A stretch of DNA of 64,000 nt from Luteibacter mycovicinus (GTDB lineage Bacteria; Pseudomonadota; Gammaproteobacteria; Xanthomonadales; Rhodanobacteraceae). The DNA is taken from the NCBI RefSeq assembly GCF_000745235.1, contig NZ_JQNL01000001.1, positions 3,466,001-3,530,000 of the forward strand, in the 5' to 3' direction. The notes under the pieces are model-generated. The model searched no databases. It was not told the DNA's origin and was given only the letters and a program-made list of their open reading frames with translations. How positions within the stretch are numbered: position 1 is the stretch's first letter; every line of letters begins with the position of its first letter. This document shows positions 28,401-34,233 of this stretch, in pieces. The translations under genes and the position numbers were made by a program.

Positions 28401-29629
28401 ACGGTGCGGATGCAGGCACGACGCCGACCGATCCGTCCAATCCGGGCACCGGCACGAACGATCCGTCGACGGGCTTCGACTACGACGTGTACCCGGGCTT
28501 CATCGGCACGCAGCTGCGCAACGCGACCAACGGCAAGTGGCCCGACGACAAGGTGTTCGTCGCCGTCATCGGCCGCGACCCGACCACCAACGTGTTCTCA
28601 TGGGTGAAGCCGGACGGCACGACCGTGCCGCTCGCCGTGGAGGACAACGATGGTTCGGGTCACCTGACCAAGAACGGACAGAACTATCCGAACTACTTCT
28701 TTACGCTCGCGCAGTCGAAACTGCTCAAGCTGCCGAAGCTGAGTTCGGGGCGTATCTTCGTCTCGGTCGGCGAGCCGATGTACATCAAGGTGCTCAAGGC
28801 GGCCGATAACACCATCGGTTTTGCCGGTCCCAACCCGCTCAACGCGACGGACCCGAACATCGACGTGTACTACGACTGGTACGAGTTCACCTGGAACGAC
28901 GATGCCATCTTCATCAATACGACGCAGGTGGATCAGTTCTCCATCCCGCTGTCGCTCGATGTGTACGGCGGTAACAAGACCCGTCACGTGAACTCGGGTA
29001 TCACGCAGACACGTGCGCAGATCTTCGCCGAGTACAACCAGGAGGTGCCGGCGGAGTTCCAGATCGCCGATGCCGATCCGATCCGGATCCTGGCCCCGGG
29101 CAAGGCGGCGTTCGATGTGGGCAAGCCGCAGGAGCATTACTTCGACGATTACATCGACCAGTCGTGGACGTACTACCAGTCCAACGTGCTGCAGATGAGC
29201 ATCGGTGCCAAGCAGTTCGAAGGTTCCGTGGTCGATGGCGTGCTGGTGTTCAGACACACGAACTGGGCGGACACGCACGAGCCGGACGAGCCGCAGGGCA
29301 TGCTCTTCAACGTGCAGAAGCCGACCACGCAGGATGTGCTCGAAGGTAAGGGCACGCTGGCGCGATCGAACGATCCGTGGGGCGTGGAAGGCCAGCTCGA
29401 GGCGCAGATCTGTGCGGCGTTCAACCGTCATGTGATGGAAGACAACAGCGAGTGGAAGGACGCCGGCGCGTTCTACCTGCAGTCGCCGGCGAACTACTAC
29501 GCGCGCTTCTGGCACCTGCATGGGGTGAACGGCAAGGCGTACGGTTTTGCGTATGACGATGTGTCGGATCAGAGCTCGACGCTGATCGAGACCCAGCCGG
29601 AGCATCTGGATCTGGGGATTGGTTGGTAA
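22496..29629 (+). CDS. secreted multidomain GH2-like / discoidin / GH64 beta-1,3-glucanase fusion
   Basis: A 2377-residue secreted protein. Signal peptide 1-34 (cleavage AQA|VT). Residues about 36-800 are a GH2-like hydrolase: jelly-roll (WLTVGIPHAANDF), Ig sandwich, barrel (GGGNLWRPGHSPSSPEF), HPSILAWEHDNG at 489-500 and candidate nucleophile E563 in WGAEYWG. Then an invasin-like region (800-948), three Ig domains (953-1216), discoidin/CBM32 (1218-1346), DUF1566 (1352-1472), Ig, discoidin (1611-1743), Ig (1747-1831), discoidin (1842-1971), and a GH64 endo-beta-1,3-glucanase (about 1990-2377). GH64 residues E2130 (DWYEFTW) and D2146 (TTQVDQF) are 16 apart, as in laminaripentaose-producing glucanase. 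The normal GH2 Glu of the NE motif is Gly500, so that module's activity is uncertain. The ATG at 22496 directly precedes the signal peptide. A strong terminator follows. It probably attacks beta-glucan-rich (fungal or plant) walls; this is inference. Confidence 0.88.
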   Translation: MKRQPTSPHGTPRLARLSALLVIALLGVTATAQAVTLAPSDRQDINLGARPWKYTKQAITNPNDPVTYAPLPNGDDGALVNYNDSAWLTVGIPHAANDFTTFINQESGGGQGSLDGETSWYRVRLDDSAKFAGKKVMVEFEGAHTGDRVYINGHFVPGTGVLNQPGQKDAQATHVIGFVPHIVDLTPFLKFDGTDVLAVKVSRSGGGFFEDPGFSGSFRFGQAEAGLFRPVKLHVTNFVHIPENVYAGQNTWGTYVGTQSLSADHTSAVVRVQTNVANETAAAKTVTLTTQIVDADGNVVTSDQQQKSLPANYVPSDQTPVFDETLQVSNPHLWFPNNSLDGKPYLYKVLHTVSIDGVVVDAKQSTLGIRVITWDKDFPYINGKKQYMWGGSGRYDYPALGSSVPEEQQWRDLQQLAAGGGNLWRPGHSPSSPEFVEAADALGVFIVQPSGDGENGFATPCATGDRACNDMWTIKREVHRDIVIRDRSHPSILAWEHDNGVMSTPFAVELRALARTWDSIAPRAAADRTPDAANGDILSCSKAGCETYLHSNEFPNKPAWGAEYWGPGTLRHSYDYELAFALNYLVPYSQARKVGTFGMAQWYMSDTPGEVIEMVEGLEDATHWTYQRNPDGSIATHADGKPIKGFRHNVRGNNASMTDANRFPRMLYYIYESVWVPYELRPVVKLANHWNRPGNIQVNAFSNCPKVRLLVNGVPQGSDQVPNTWDTIDEASYALENGPVDEETGKMVGADKAQATTKLPGQVHWNLTWQSGTATAQCLDALGNVRTDANGQSVQDTLTTAGTADHIELDVVPNVVKPDGSRFQVTANGSDAAFIVAKVVDKNGVVVPTAAQKVTFEVTGGASIVTYQGGTQQYVDYSAGEVPDNNGGIPEPIHSYHSPGSPELQFEGGLQKIALRSKFTAGQVTVTATAAGLASGTATFNIVDVPAAPNASGPPSIIAQPIGQDVTEGDVGHFSVTASGTPPLTFTWKKNGVAIAGATSASYATPASTRADDGSSYTVVVHGQGPDQESAPALLKVFAFSPVTITTQPIAQNVDEGQQAHFQVVASGSPTLSYQWMKGAAEIPGANGPSYVTPSLTVADNNVNYAVVIRNFGSDASSVPAHLTVNAARPPVFTGALADVRANPGQPATFDASTLVAGTSPFHYKWSVGGVAVGDDLPTLTLPSVQQSDVGTYTVSVTNITGVVATASAKLTLAPPGANLAREKATSSTEVENVNGTAAWQAVDGDETTRWGSKVGDDNANITVDLGSSRTFNRVVLKWENAHASEYRIQYSDSPDGGFQDAYHTDTSNGGTEDFTFDHPVKGRYVRMQGVKRATDYGYSLYEFEVYNSPGCCAITDRYTSATGSTLVTDNLSGLQWDRVQRGFADQGAQFTQSVAIQTCAQGGMRLPTVDEALAISGQHYSSAAFPGAWNTWTDGKDPTDATFAFQVSSLGDIRREVAENNPGHVLCVKGTKVVAPTITAQPGAQKAGVGRSAHFAVTATGVGPLSYDWYTVTRDANDQDVLTFVSSTADGTYATRALTAAQNGTVYRVNVVSAQGITAASNNVVLTVDNSTAGFDPPAWAGPVTQPGGGNDNGGGNPASPGKPGDGKGGVNIALASAGASASSSLGTERPDLSPSAAIDGDFDTRWGSVQQVDPVDLVVNLGSVKSFDHVIMRWENASSAQYTIDVSSDGKSWNTIVGPVVGKGGVDTQTFPVQTAQYVRMNSLKRNTGYGVSMFEFEVYAAAPPPSFITQPQSQSVTAGQAASFGVSVKASSAVSYQWRRNAASVAGATSATFGFTATTADAGSYDVVVTDASGRSVTSSAATLTVQQPVASQDPAPASGNLALNRPVLASDTENAVAFKAANVNDGDAGTRWSSGFTDDQWIRVDLGSVKSVNKVVLNWENAHAIKYLIEVSMDGQSWSTAYAKAGSTGGVETLTFPAVSARYVRMHGQTRSTQYGYSLWEFEVYGADAGTTPTDPSNPGTGTNDPSTGFDYDVYPGFIGTQLRNATNGKWPDDKVFVAVIGRDPTTNVFSWVKPDGTTVPLAVEDNDGSGHLTKNGQNYPNYFFTLAQSKLLKLPKLSSGRIFVSVGEPMYIKVLKAADNTIGFAGPNPLNATDPNIDVYYDWYEFTWNDDAIFINTTQVDQFSIPLSLDVYGGNKTRHVNSGITQTRAQIFAEYNQEVPAEFQIADADPIRILAPGKAAFDVGKPQEHYFDDYIDQSWTYYQSNVLQMSIGAKQFEGSVVDGVLVFRHTNWADTHEPDEPQGMLFNVQKPTTQDVLEGKGTLARSNDPWGVEGQLEAQICAAFNRHVMEDNSEWKDAGAFYLQSPANYYARFWHLHGVNGKAYGFAYDDVSDQSSTLIETQPEHLDLGIGW

Positions 29630-29652
29630 GTTGAGTACGTGAAAAGGAAAAA

Positions 29653-29683
29653 GGGCGGCGGAGTGATCCGTCGCCCTTTTTTT
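29653..29683 (+). terminator. Rho-independent terminator of the GH2-like/GH64 gene
   Basis: GGGCGGCGGA-GTGA-TCCGTCGCCC forms a 10-bp stem with one G-U pair, followed by seven T. It begins 24 bp after the stop codon. Confidence 0.85.
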
Positions 29684-29760
29684 GTCTTTCTCTGGACGGC
29701 TCGGCTCGGCTCGGCTTCGCCATCGCGGTTCGTTTCGGAGCGTTCGCACTGAGGGAGGGC

Positions 29761-29844
29761 GCCGCCGGCTGCCATTCCTGTCGCTAAGTCCTCCTACGGC
29801 CTTCGCCTTCGTGCGGAAGCGCTTCAGGAACGGCAACCGACGTC
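29761..29844 (-). repeat. 84-bp hairpin repeat, copy C
   Basis: Same length and orientation as copy A. The 46-bp centre (29780-29825) differs from copy B at only two positions, but the outer arms (GCCGCCGGCTGCCATTCCT with AGGAACGGCAACCGACGTC) have four mismatches, so it is the most degenerate hairpin. The preceding ~50 bp (TCGGCTTCGCCATCGCG, then GGAGCGTTCGCAC) match the left flank of copy A. Confidence 0.75.
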
Positions 29845-29962
29845 ACCTCTGATCGGTGAAGTATGCCGAGCTGAAAGCGACCGCTCGCTCACCCGCGGCC
29901 GTCCGCCTGCCACCGCCCGCCCGCGACCACCCGCCCGCCACCGCGCACCCGCTACCGCTGTT

Positions 29963-29985
29963 GTAGGAGCGAGCCTGCTCGCGAC
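29963..29985. repeat. REP-type repeat
   Basis: GTAGGAGCGAGCCTGCTCGCGAC has the REP head GTAGGAGCG and the palindrome GCGAGC-CT-GCTCGC. It is nearly identical to the common Pseudomonas REP consensus and is the same family as the copies at 19261 and 57375. Confidence 0.75.
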
Positions 29986-30120
29986 ACGGGACTACAGCAA
30001 CCCCCAAAATCAGTCGCATTTTTCAGCATTGCCCCGAAGTCAGGGCGCGATCCATGCCGTCGTGCATGAAACCAACACGAACACCACAAAGAAGAAGCCC
30101 GGCATCGGCCGGGCTCCTCT

Positions 30121-30675
30121 TCATTCCGCAGCGTCGTCTGCCTGCGAAGCTTCGAGCTCTTTCAACAGCCGATAAATCTCGCGGAACGCATGCAGTGGCT
30201 TGTTCGCGTCGCGCTCGACGCGTGCCTGACGCACGATCGATCGTACGTGCTGGCGATCGAGATCTGGGTACTTGTCGAACAGCTCGCCGAGCGCTTCGTC
30301 ACCACCGGTCAGCAGCTTTTCGCGTGCGGCCTCCAGGCGATGCATGTGCGCGGCTTCCTGACGCTGGCGATCACGGTCTTCACCGAGCGCGGCGCGGGCG
30401 TCGACGAAGGCGGCGTCGCCATGGCGGCGCATCTGCTTGGCCAGGTAGGCGAGCTGACGCTTGCGGGCGATGTGCGCCGTGATTTTCCGGGTGCGGCCGA
30501 TCTCGTCGACGATGTCATCGGGCAGCTTCAGCTTGGGGATGCGGCTGGGCGGCAGGTCCATCAGCTGGCCGGCAAGCTTCAGCATATCGAGCGCGTTGCG
30601 GCGCAGTTCGCTGCGGCTGGGGCCGAAGTCTTCTTCTTCCTCGTCCGCGCGCGGACGGTCGTCATGCGGCCTCAT
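30121..30675 (-). CDS. darP: ribosome-associated protein YjgA/DarP (DUF615)
   Basis: A 184-residue, highly charged protein. An acidic N-terminus (DEEEEDFGPSRSELRR) leads to ALDMLKLAGQLMDLPPSRIPKLKLPDDIVDEI and ITAHIARKRQLAYLAKQMRR, the DUF615 signature. YjgA/DarP binds late 50S precursors and promotes ribosome assembly. It overlaps the upstream DUF1653 gene by ATGA and diverges, as in other gammaproteobacteria, from pmbA. Confidence 0.93.
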   Translation of the reverse strand: MRPHDDRPRADEEEEDFGPSRSELRRNALDMLKLAGQLMDLPPSRIPKLKLPDDIVDEIGRTRKITAHIARKRQLAYLAKQMRRHGDAAFVDARAALGEDRDRQRQEAAHMHRLEAAREKLLTGGDEALGELFDKYPDLDRQHVRSIVRQARVERDANKPLHAFREIYRLLKELEASQADDAAE

Positions 30676-30920
30676 GCCTGGGTCTCCTGAATGGCGAGCG
30701 GATCGGTGGCGTCACGCTCGAAGGCGAAGCGCGGTACGGTGTTGCCGTCGTGCTGGACGGTCTCGGCGAACATGCTGGCCGGGCGTACCCAGAGGCCGTG
30801 TTCGCCATAGAGGGCCTGATAGACGACGAGTTCTTCCATCGTCTCGCTGTGCCGGGCGGTGCCCAGTACGCGATAGGGCATGCCCTTGAAGTGGCGGTAG
30901 TAGCCGACACGGATGCTCAT
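30672..30920 (-). CDS. DUF1653 domain protein
   Basis: An 82-residue protein starting at MSIRVGYYRHFKGMPYRVLG. The pattern GYYRHFKGxxYxVLGxARHSET, ELVVYQALYGEHGLWVRPASMF matches DUF1653 along its whole length. Its fold is small and beta-rich and its function is unknown. The ATG at 30920 directly precedes the conserved region; an upstream extension is unlikely. It is the first gene of a two-gene operon with darP (ATGA overlap) and lies about 120 bp from the divergent pmbA. Confidence 0.85.
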   Translation of the reverse strand: MSIRVGYYRHFKGMPYRVLGTARHSETMEELVVYQALYGEHGLWVRPASMFAETVQHDGNTVPRFAFERDATDPLAIQETQA

Positions 30921-31043
30921 AACGGTTCCATGGCACCATGGACGGTGCGCTGCGTTGCTTTTGATCGGGTCACGCGGCCCCATATCCGATGGGTTGGCCG
31001 CGTGCGGCCCGTCATTCTAACCCAGCCCTCCGGGAAGCCCTAA

Positions 31044-32393
31044 GTGAGCCTCGTTTCCACCGCCGACAGCAGCCAGCAGGACCTCGACCGCCTCGCCACC
31101 CTCGCCGAGGACACCATCCGCCGGGCCCGCGCGGCCGGCGCCAGCCAGGCGGAGGTCTCCGCCAGCATCGACACGGGACTCAGTGTCAACGTCCGTCTGG
31201 GCGAGGTCGAGACCGTCGAGCACACCCGTGACCGCGGCTTCTCGCTGACCGTGTACTTCGGCCAGCGCAAGGGCTCCGCGAGTACGGCGGACCTCAATCC
31301 GGACTCGATCCAGGCCACGATCGAGCAGGCCTGCGCCATCGCCCGGTTCACCGAGGAAGACCCGGCGGCCGGTCTGGCCGACGCCGACCGTATGGCCACG
31401 AGCTTCCCCGACCTGGACCTCTGGCATCCGTGGGACCTTGACGTGGACCAGGCCATCGCGCTGGGCCAGGCCATCGAGGACGGCGGTCGCGAGGTGGCGG
31501 GCATCACCAATTCCGACGGTTCCAGCGTCAACACGGGCCGGAGCCTGTCGGTCTACGCCAACTCTCACGGCTTTCTCGGCCGCGAGCGAGGCACGCGCCA
31601 TTCGCTGTCCGTCGCGCTTATTGCGGGCGAGGACGACGCCATGCAGCGCGACTACTGGTACGACAGTGGCCGCCGCGCGCAGGACTTCATGGACCCCGCC
31701 GAGATCGGTCGCAAGGCCGCCGAGCGCACGCTGTCGCGCCTGAATGCGCGTCGCCTCGGTACACGCCAGTCGCCGGTGCTGTTCGCACCGGAAGTCGCCC
31801 GCGGCCTGCTCGGACACCTGCTCGGCGCGATCAGCGGCGGATCGCTGTACCGCCGGTCGAGCTTTCTCGTCGACCACGCGGGTAAGCAGATCCTGCCGTC
31901 GTGGTTCCGGCTCGATGAGAAACCGCTCATTCCTCGCGGTCTGGGCTCGTCCGTTTTCGATGCCGAAGGCGTCGCCACGGTCGAGTCGCCGCTGGTCGTG
32001 GATGGCGTGTTGCAGCGTTACATCCTCGGCAGCTATTCGGCACGCAAGCTGGGTCTGCAGTCCACCGGCAACGCCGGTGGCGTGCACAACCTGGTCGTGA
32101 AGACGGGTGACGACGACCTCGCCGGCATGCTGCGCCAGCTCGGTACCGGCCTGCTCGTCACCGAGGTGATGGGGCAGGGTGTGTCGATCGTGACGGGTGA
32201 TTATTCCCGCGGTGCATCGGGTTTCTGGGTAGAAAACGGCGAAATCGCCTACCCGGTCGAAGAGATCACCATCGCGGCGAATCTGCGCGACATGTACGCC
32301 GGCCTGGCGGCGGTCGGTGCCGACGTGGACCGGCGCTCGCACGTGCTGACCGGGTCCTGGCTCATCGAGAAGATGACCATCGCCGGCGAATGA
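31044..32393 (+). CDS. pmbA: metalloprotease PmbA/TldE
   Basis: A 449-residue partner of TldD. VNVRLGEVETVEHTRDRGFSLTVYFGQRKGSASTADL and FAPEVARGLLGHLLGAISGGSLYRRSSFL match PmbA; as expected, the HExxxH zinc helix of TldD is absent because only TldD carries the active site. GVHNLVVKTGDDDLAGMLRQLG and VTGDYSRGASGFWVENGEIAYPVEEITIAANL are C-terminal hallmarks. The start is a GTG with GGGAAG upstream. It diverges from the DUF1653-darP pair. tldD and pmbA would be closer together without the inserted 7-kb gene. Confidence 0.95.
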   Translation: MSLVSTADSSQQDLDRLATLAEDTIRRARAAGASQAEVSASIDTGLSVNVRLGEVETVEHTRDRGFSLTVYFGQRKGSASTADLNPDSIQATIEQACAIARFTEEDPAAGLADADRMATSFPDLDLWHPWDLDVDQAIALGQAIEDGGREVAGITNSDGSSVNTGRSLSVYANSHGFLGRERGTRHSLSVALIAGEDDAMQRDYWYDSGRRAQDFMDPAEIGRKAAERTLSRLNARRLGTRQSPVLFAPEVARGLLGHLLGAISGGSLYRRSSFLVDHAGKQILPSWFRLDEKPLIPRGLGSSVFDAEGVATVESPLVVDGVLQRYILGSYSARKLGLQSTGNAGGVHNLVVKTGDDDLAGMLRQLGTGLLVTEVMGQGVSIVTGDYSRGASGFWVENGEIAYPVEEITIAANLRDMYAGLAAVGADVDRRSHVLTGSWLIEKMTIAGE

Positions 32394-32400
32394 CCGGGTC

Positions 32401-32424
32401 CGGGCCGTCGTGACGTACGGCCCG
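32401..32424 (+). terminator. hairpin after pmbA
   Basis: CGGGCCGT and ACGGCCCG form an 8-bp perfect stem just after the pmbA stop codon. There is no T-tract, so termination efficiency is doubtful. Confidence 0.4.
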
Positions 32425-32442
32425 ACCCTGCCGGAAGTCTGC

Positions 32443-32471
32443 TTGACAGGCTCACGGCGCTCTCCGACAGT
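32443..32471 (+). promoter_or_regulatory. possible sigma-70 promoter of the DUF4870 gene
   Basis: A perfect TTGACA (32443-32448) is followed after 17 bp by GACAGT, which matches the -10 consensus at three positions. Transcription would start about 22 bp before the ATG. Confidence 0.45.
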
Positions 32472-32498
32472 GGGCGCGACATCTTACGGAGCAGCGCC

Positions 32499-32936
32499 AT
32501 GAGTACGCCGTCCGACCACATCCCGCCGACACCGCCGCCTGCATCTCCGCCGCCGTCGCCGCCCCCGTATGGCGCCCCGCCGTACGAACCGGTGCCGCCC
32601 GCCTCCGCGCACACCAACGACGACAAGAACCTGGCGATGCTCACGCATCTGTCCGGGCTGATCCTCAGCATCATCGTGCCGCTCGTCGTCTGGCTGATCA
32701 ACAAGGACAAGGCGGATAAGGGCTACCTAGTGGCCGAGGCCAAGGAAGCGCTGAACTTTCAGCTGACCGTGCTTATCGGTTACGTGATCTGCTGGATCCT
32801 CACGGTGATCCTCATCGGTGCCTTCCTGCATCTGGTTCTGTGGATCGTCAACATCGTCTTCTGCATCCTCGCCGCGATAAAGGTGAGTCAGACGGGAACG
32901 TATCGGTATCCGTTCGCCTTGCGGCTGGTGAGCTGA
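32499..32936 (+). CDS. DUF4870 membrane protein
   Basis: A 145-residue membrane protein. The first 38 residues are Pro-rich (PPTPPPASPPPSPPPYGAP), probably a flexible cytoplasmic tail. NLAMLTHLSGLILSIIVPLVVWLINKD, then AKEALNFQLTVLIGYVICWILTV and a last hydrophobic helix give the DUF4870 pattern of three to four helices. The function is unknown. It has its own likely promoter and a strong terminator, so it is probably monocistronic. Confidence 0.85.
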   Translation: MSTPSDHIPPTPPPASPPPSPPPYGAPPYEPVPPASAHTNDDKNLAMLTHLSGLILSIIVPLVVWLINKDKADKGYLVAEAKEALNFQLTVLIGYVICWILTVILIGAFLHLVLWIVNIVFCILAAIKVSQTGTYRYPFALRLVS

Positions 32937-32957
32937 TTCGAACCGTGTGACGGAAAG

Positions 32958-32985
32958 AAAAAAACCCGCTCAGGCGGGTTTTTTT
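32958..32985. terminator. bidirectional Rho-independent terminator
   Basis: AAAAAAACCCGC-TCAG-GCGGGTTTTTTT is a perfect inverted repeat with T-tracts in both directions, between the rightward DUF4870 gene and the leftward ispA gene. Confidence 0.85.
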
Positions 32986-33038
32986 CGTTCGGCGGCAGGG
33001 CTGGCCCTCACCGTCGCGTTGCCTCGCGCCGTGGGCGG

Positions 33039-33944
33039 TTAGTGGCCGCGGTTGGCGGAATAGCGTGCGAGGTCCGCCAGCCATTCGGCACGAGGACCGA
33101 GCGGGGCGATGGCGTCGAGGGCATCGTCGACCAGGGCGGTCAGGTGTGCTTTCGAGGCGTCGAGGCCGATGATCGACGGGAACGTCGGCTTGTCGGCTGC
33201 CGCGTCCTTGCCGGCGGTCTTGCCGATGACGGCGGATTCGCCCTCGATATCGAGGATGTCGTCGCGGACCTGAAACGCCAGTCCGACGGCATGGCCGTAA
33301 CGGTCCAGTCGTTGCAGCAAGGCGTCATCACGGCACCCGGCCGCGAGAGCGCCGAGGCGAACCGAGGCGCGGATCAGGGCGCCGGTCTTGTAGGCGTGCA
33401 TGCGCTCGAGCTCATCGAGCGACAGCCGGGTACCCACCGCCGAAAGATCGAAGGCCTGGCCGCCGGCCATACCTTCGGCACCGCAGGCCGCACCGAGGGT
33501 GCGCAGCATGGCGATCCGTGCCATGGCGTCGTCATCGGCGCCGAAAGGCGTGGCCAGAATCTCGAACGCCAGCGCCTGCAGCGCATCCCCGGCGAGGATC
33601 GCCATGGCCTCGCCAAAGACGATGTGGCAGGTCGGGCGGCCGCGGCGCAGGTCGTCGTCGTCCATGGCCGGCAGGTCGTCGTGCACGAGCGAATACGCGT
33701 GGATGATTTCCACGGCACTCGCGGGCGCGTCGAGGATCCCACCGTCGCGACCGAGGGCATGGCCCGCCGCGTAGACGAGAAGGGGGCGCAGACGCTTGCC
33801 ACCGCCCAGCACCGCGTAGCGCATGGCGCGATGGAGTTCGGTGGGGGCGAGATCTTCGGCGGGCAGCGCGCGCGCGAGCGCGTCGTCTGCACGGCCGACC
33901 AGCGCCTTGAGCGGCGCGGGCAGGTCAGTCGGTGCGGGAGTCAA
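33039..33944 (-). CDS. ispA: (2E,6E)-farnesyl diphosphate synthase
   Basis: A 301-residue prenyltransferase that makes farnesyl diphosphate from IPP and DMAPP or GPP for ubiquinone, undecaprenyl phosphate and other isoprenoids. The first Asp-rich motif is [18 protein letters not shown], the second FQVRDDILD, and [12 protein letters not shown] precedes them. The start is a TTG giving [17 protein letters not shown]; this yields the normal family length (E. coli 299) and overlaps xseB by 20 bases. The reading frame upstream of the TTG lies wholly inside xseB. xseB-ispA order is conserved, but dxs does not follow here. Confidence 0.92.
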   Translation of the reverse strand: MTPAPTDLPAPLKALVGRADDALARALPAEDLAPTELHRAMRYAVLGGGKRLRPLLVYAAGHALGRDGGILDAPASAVEIIHAYSLVHDDLPAMDDDDLRRGRPTCHIVFGEAMAILAGDALQALAFEILATPFGADDDAMARIAMLRTLGAACGAEGMAGGQAFDLSAVGTRLSLDELERMHAYKTGALIRASVRLGALAAGCRDDALLQRLDRYGHAVGLAFQVRDDILDIEGESAVIGKTAGKDAAADKPTFPSIIGLDASKAHLTALVDDALDAIAPLGPRAEWLADLARYSANRGH

Positions 33945-34185
33945 AGGCTTCGGCGGTTTCGGGGGCTTCGGGATCGAGCAGGAGTCGCACGCGCAGTTCG
34001 GCCTGCTCCAGCGCCGTCTGGCAGTGGCGATAGAGGCCGATGCCGCGCTCGAAGGACTTGAGGGACTCGTCGAGACTGAGTTCGCCGCCTTCCATCCGTG
34101 TGACGAGTTGCTCGAGTTCGTCGAGCGAATGCTCGAACTCGGCGATCGAGGGAGTGGCGGCGACAGGGGCGGACGACTTCGGCAT
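33925..34185 (-). CDS. xseB: exodeoxyribonuclease VII small subunit
   Basis: An 86-residue protein with the XseB pattern: [54 protein letters not shown]. It forms a complex with XseA that degrades single-stranded DNA to acid-soluble oligonucleotides. It is helical and the ending is acidic and Pro-poor. The ATG starts [13 protein letters not shown]. The 3' end overlaps the ispA start, indicating translational coupling. Confidence 0.93.
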   Translation of the reverse strand: MPKSSAPVAATPSIAEFEHSLDELEQLVTRMEGGELSLDESLKSFERGIGLYRHCQTALEQAELRVRLLLDPEAPETAEAFDSRTD

Positions 34186-34233
34186 GGCCGCAAAACTAGC
34201 TCACATAGGCTTTTTGATCAATCGCGCGGCGAA

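Larger units (their letters stand above)
29690..30120. other. 430-bp intergenic region with repeats
   Basis: From left to right: three direct GGCTC units (29699-29714), the third copy of the 84-bp hairpin repeat with about 50 bp of shared left flank, a C-rich low-complexity stretch of CCCGC-type units (about 29890-29950), a REP repeat at 29963, and the 3' flank of the leftward yjgA gene. No gene was found. Confidence 0.6.

Noticed and set aside
29699..29714. Three GGCTC units as a possible tandem-repeat locus
   Set aside because: Only three short units; too small to call a satellite or CRISPR-like repeat.
29890..29950. C-rich repeats (CCCGC and CCACCCGCC units) as a CRISPR or G-quadruplex locus
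   Set aside because: Irregular low-complexity sequence without constant spacers. The opposite strand is G-rich but the G-runs are mostly of three or fewer and irregular, so a quadruplex is not well supported.
33945..34193. Extending ispA upstream to a 384-residue protein
   Set aside because: The extra 83 codons are Ser/Pro/Arg-rich and overlap all of xseB in another frame; the TTG at 33944 gives the normal family length.
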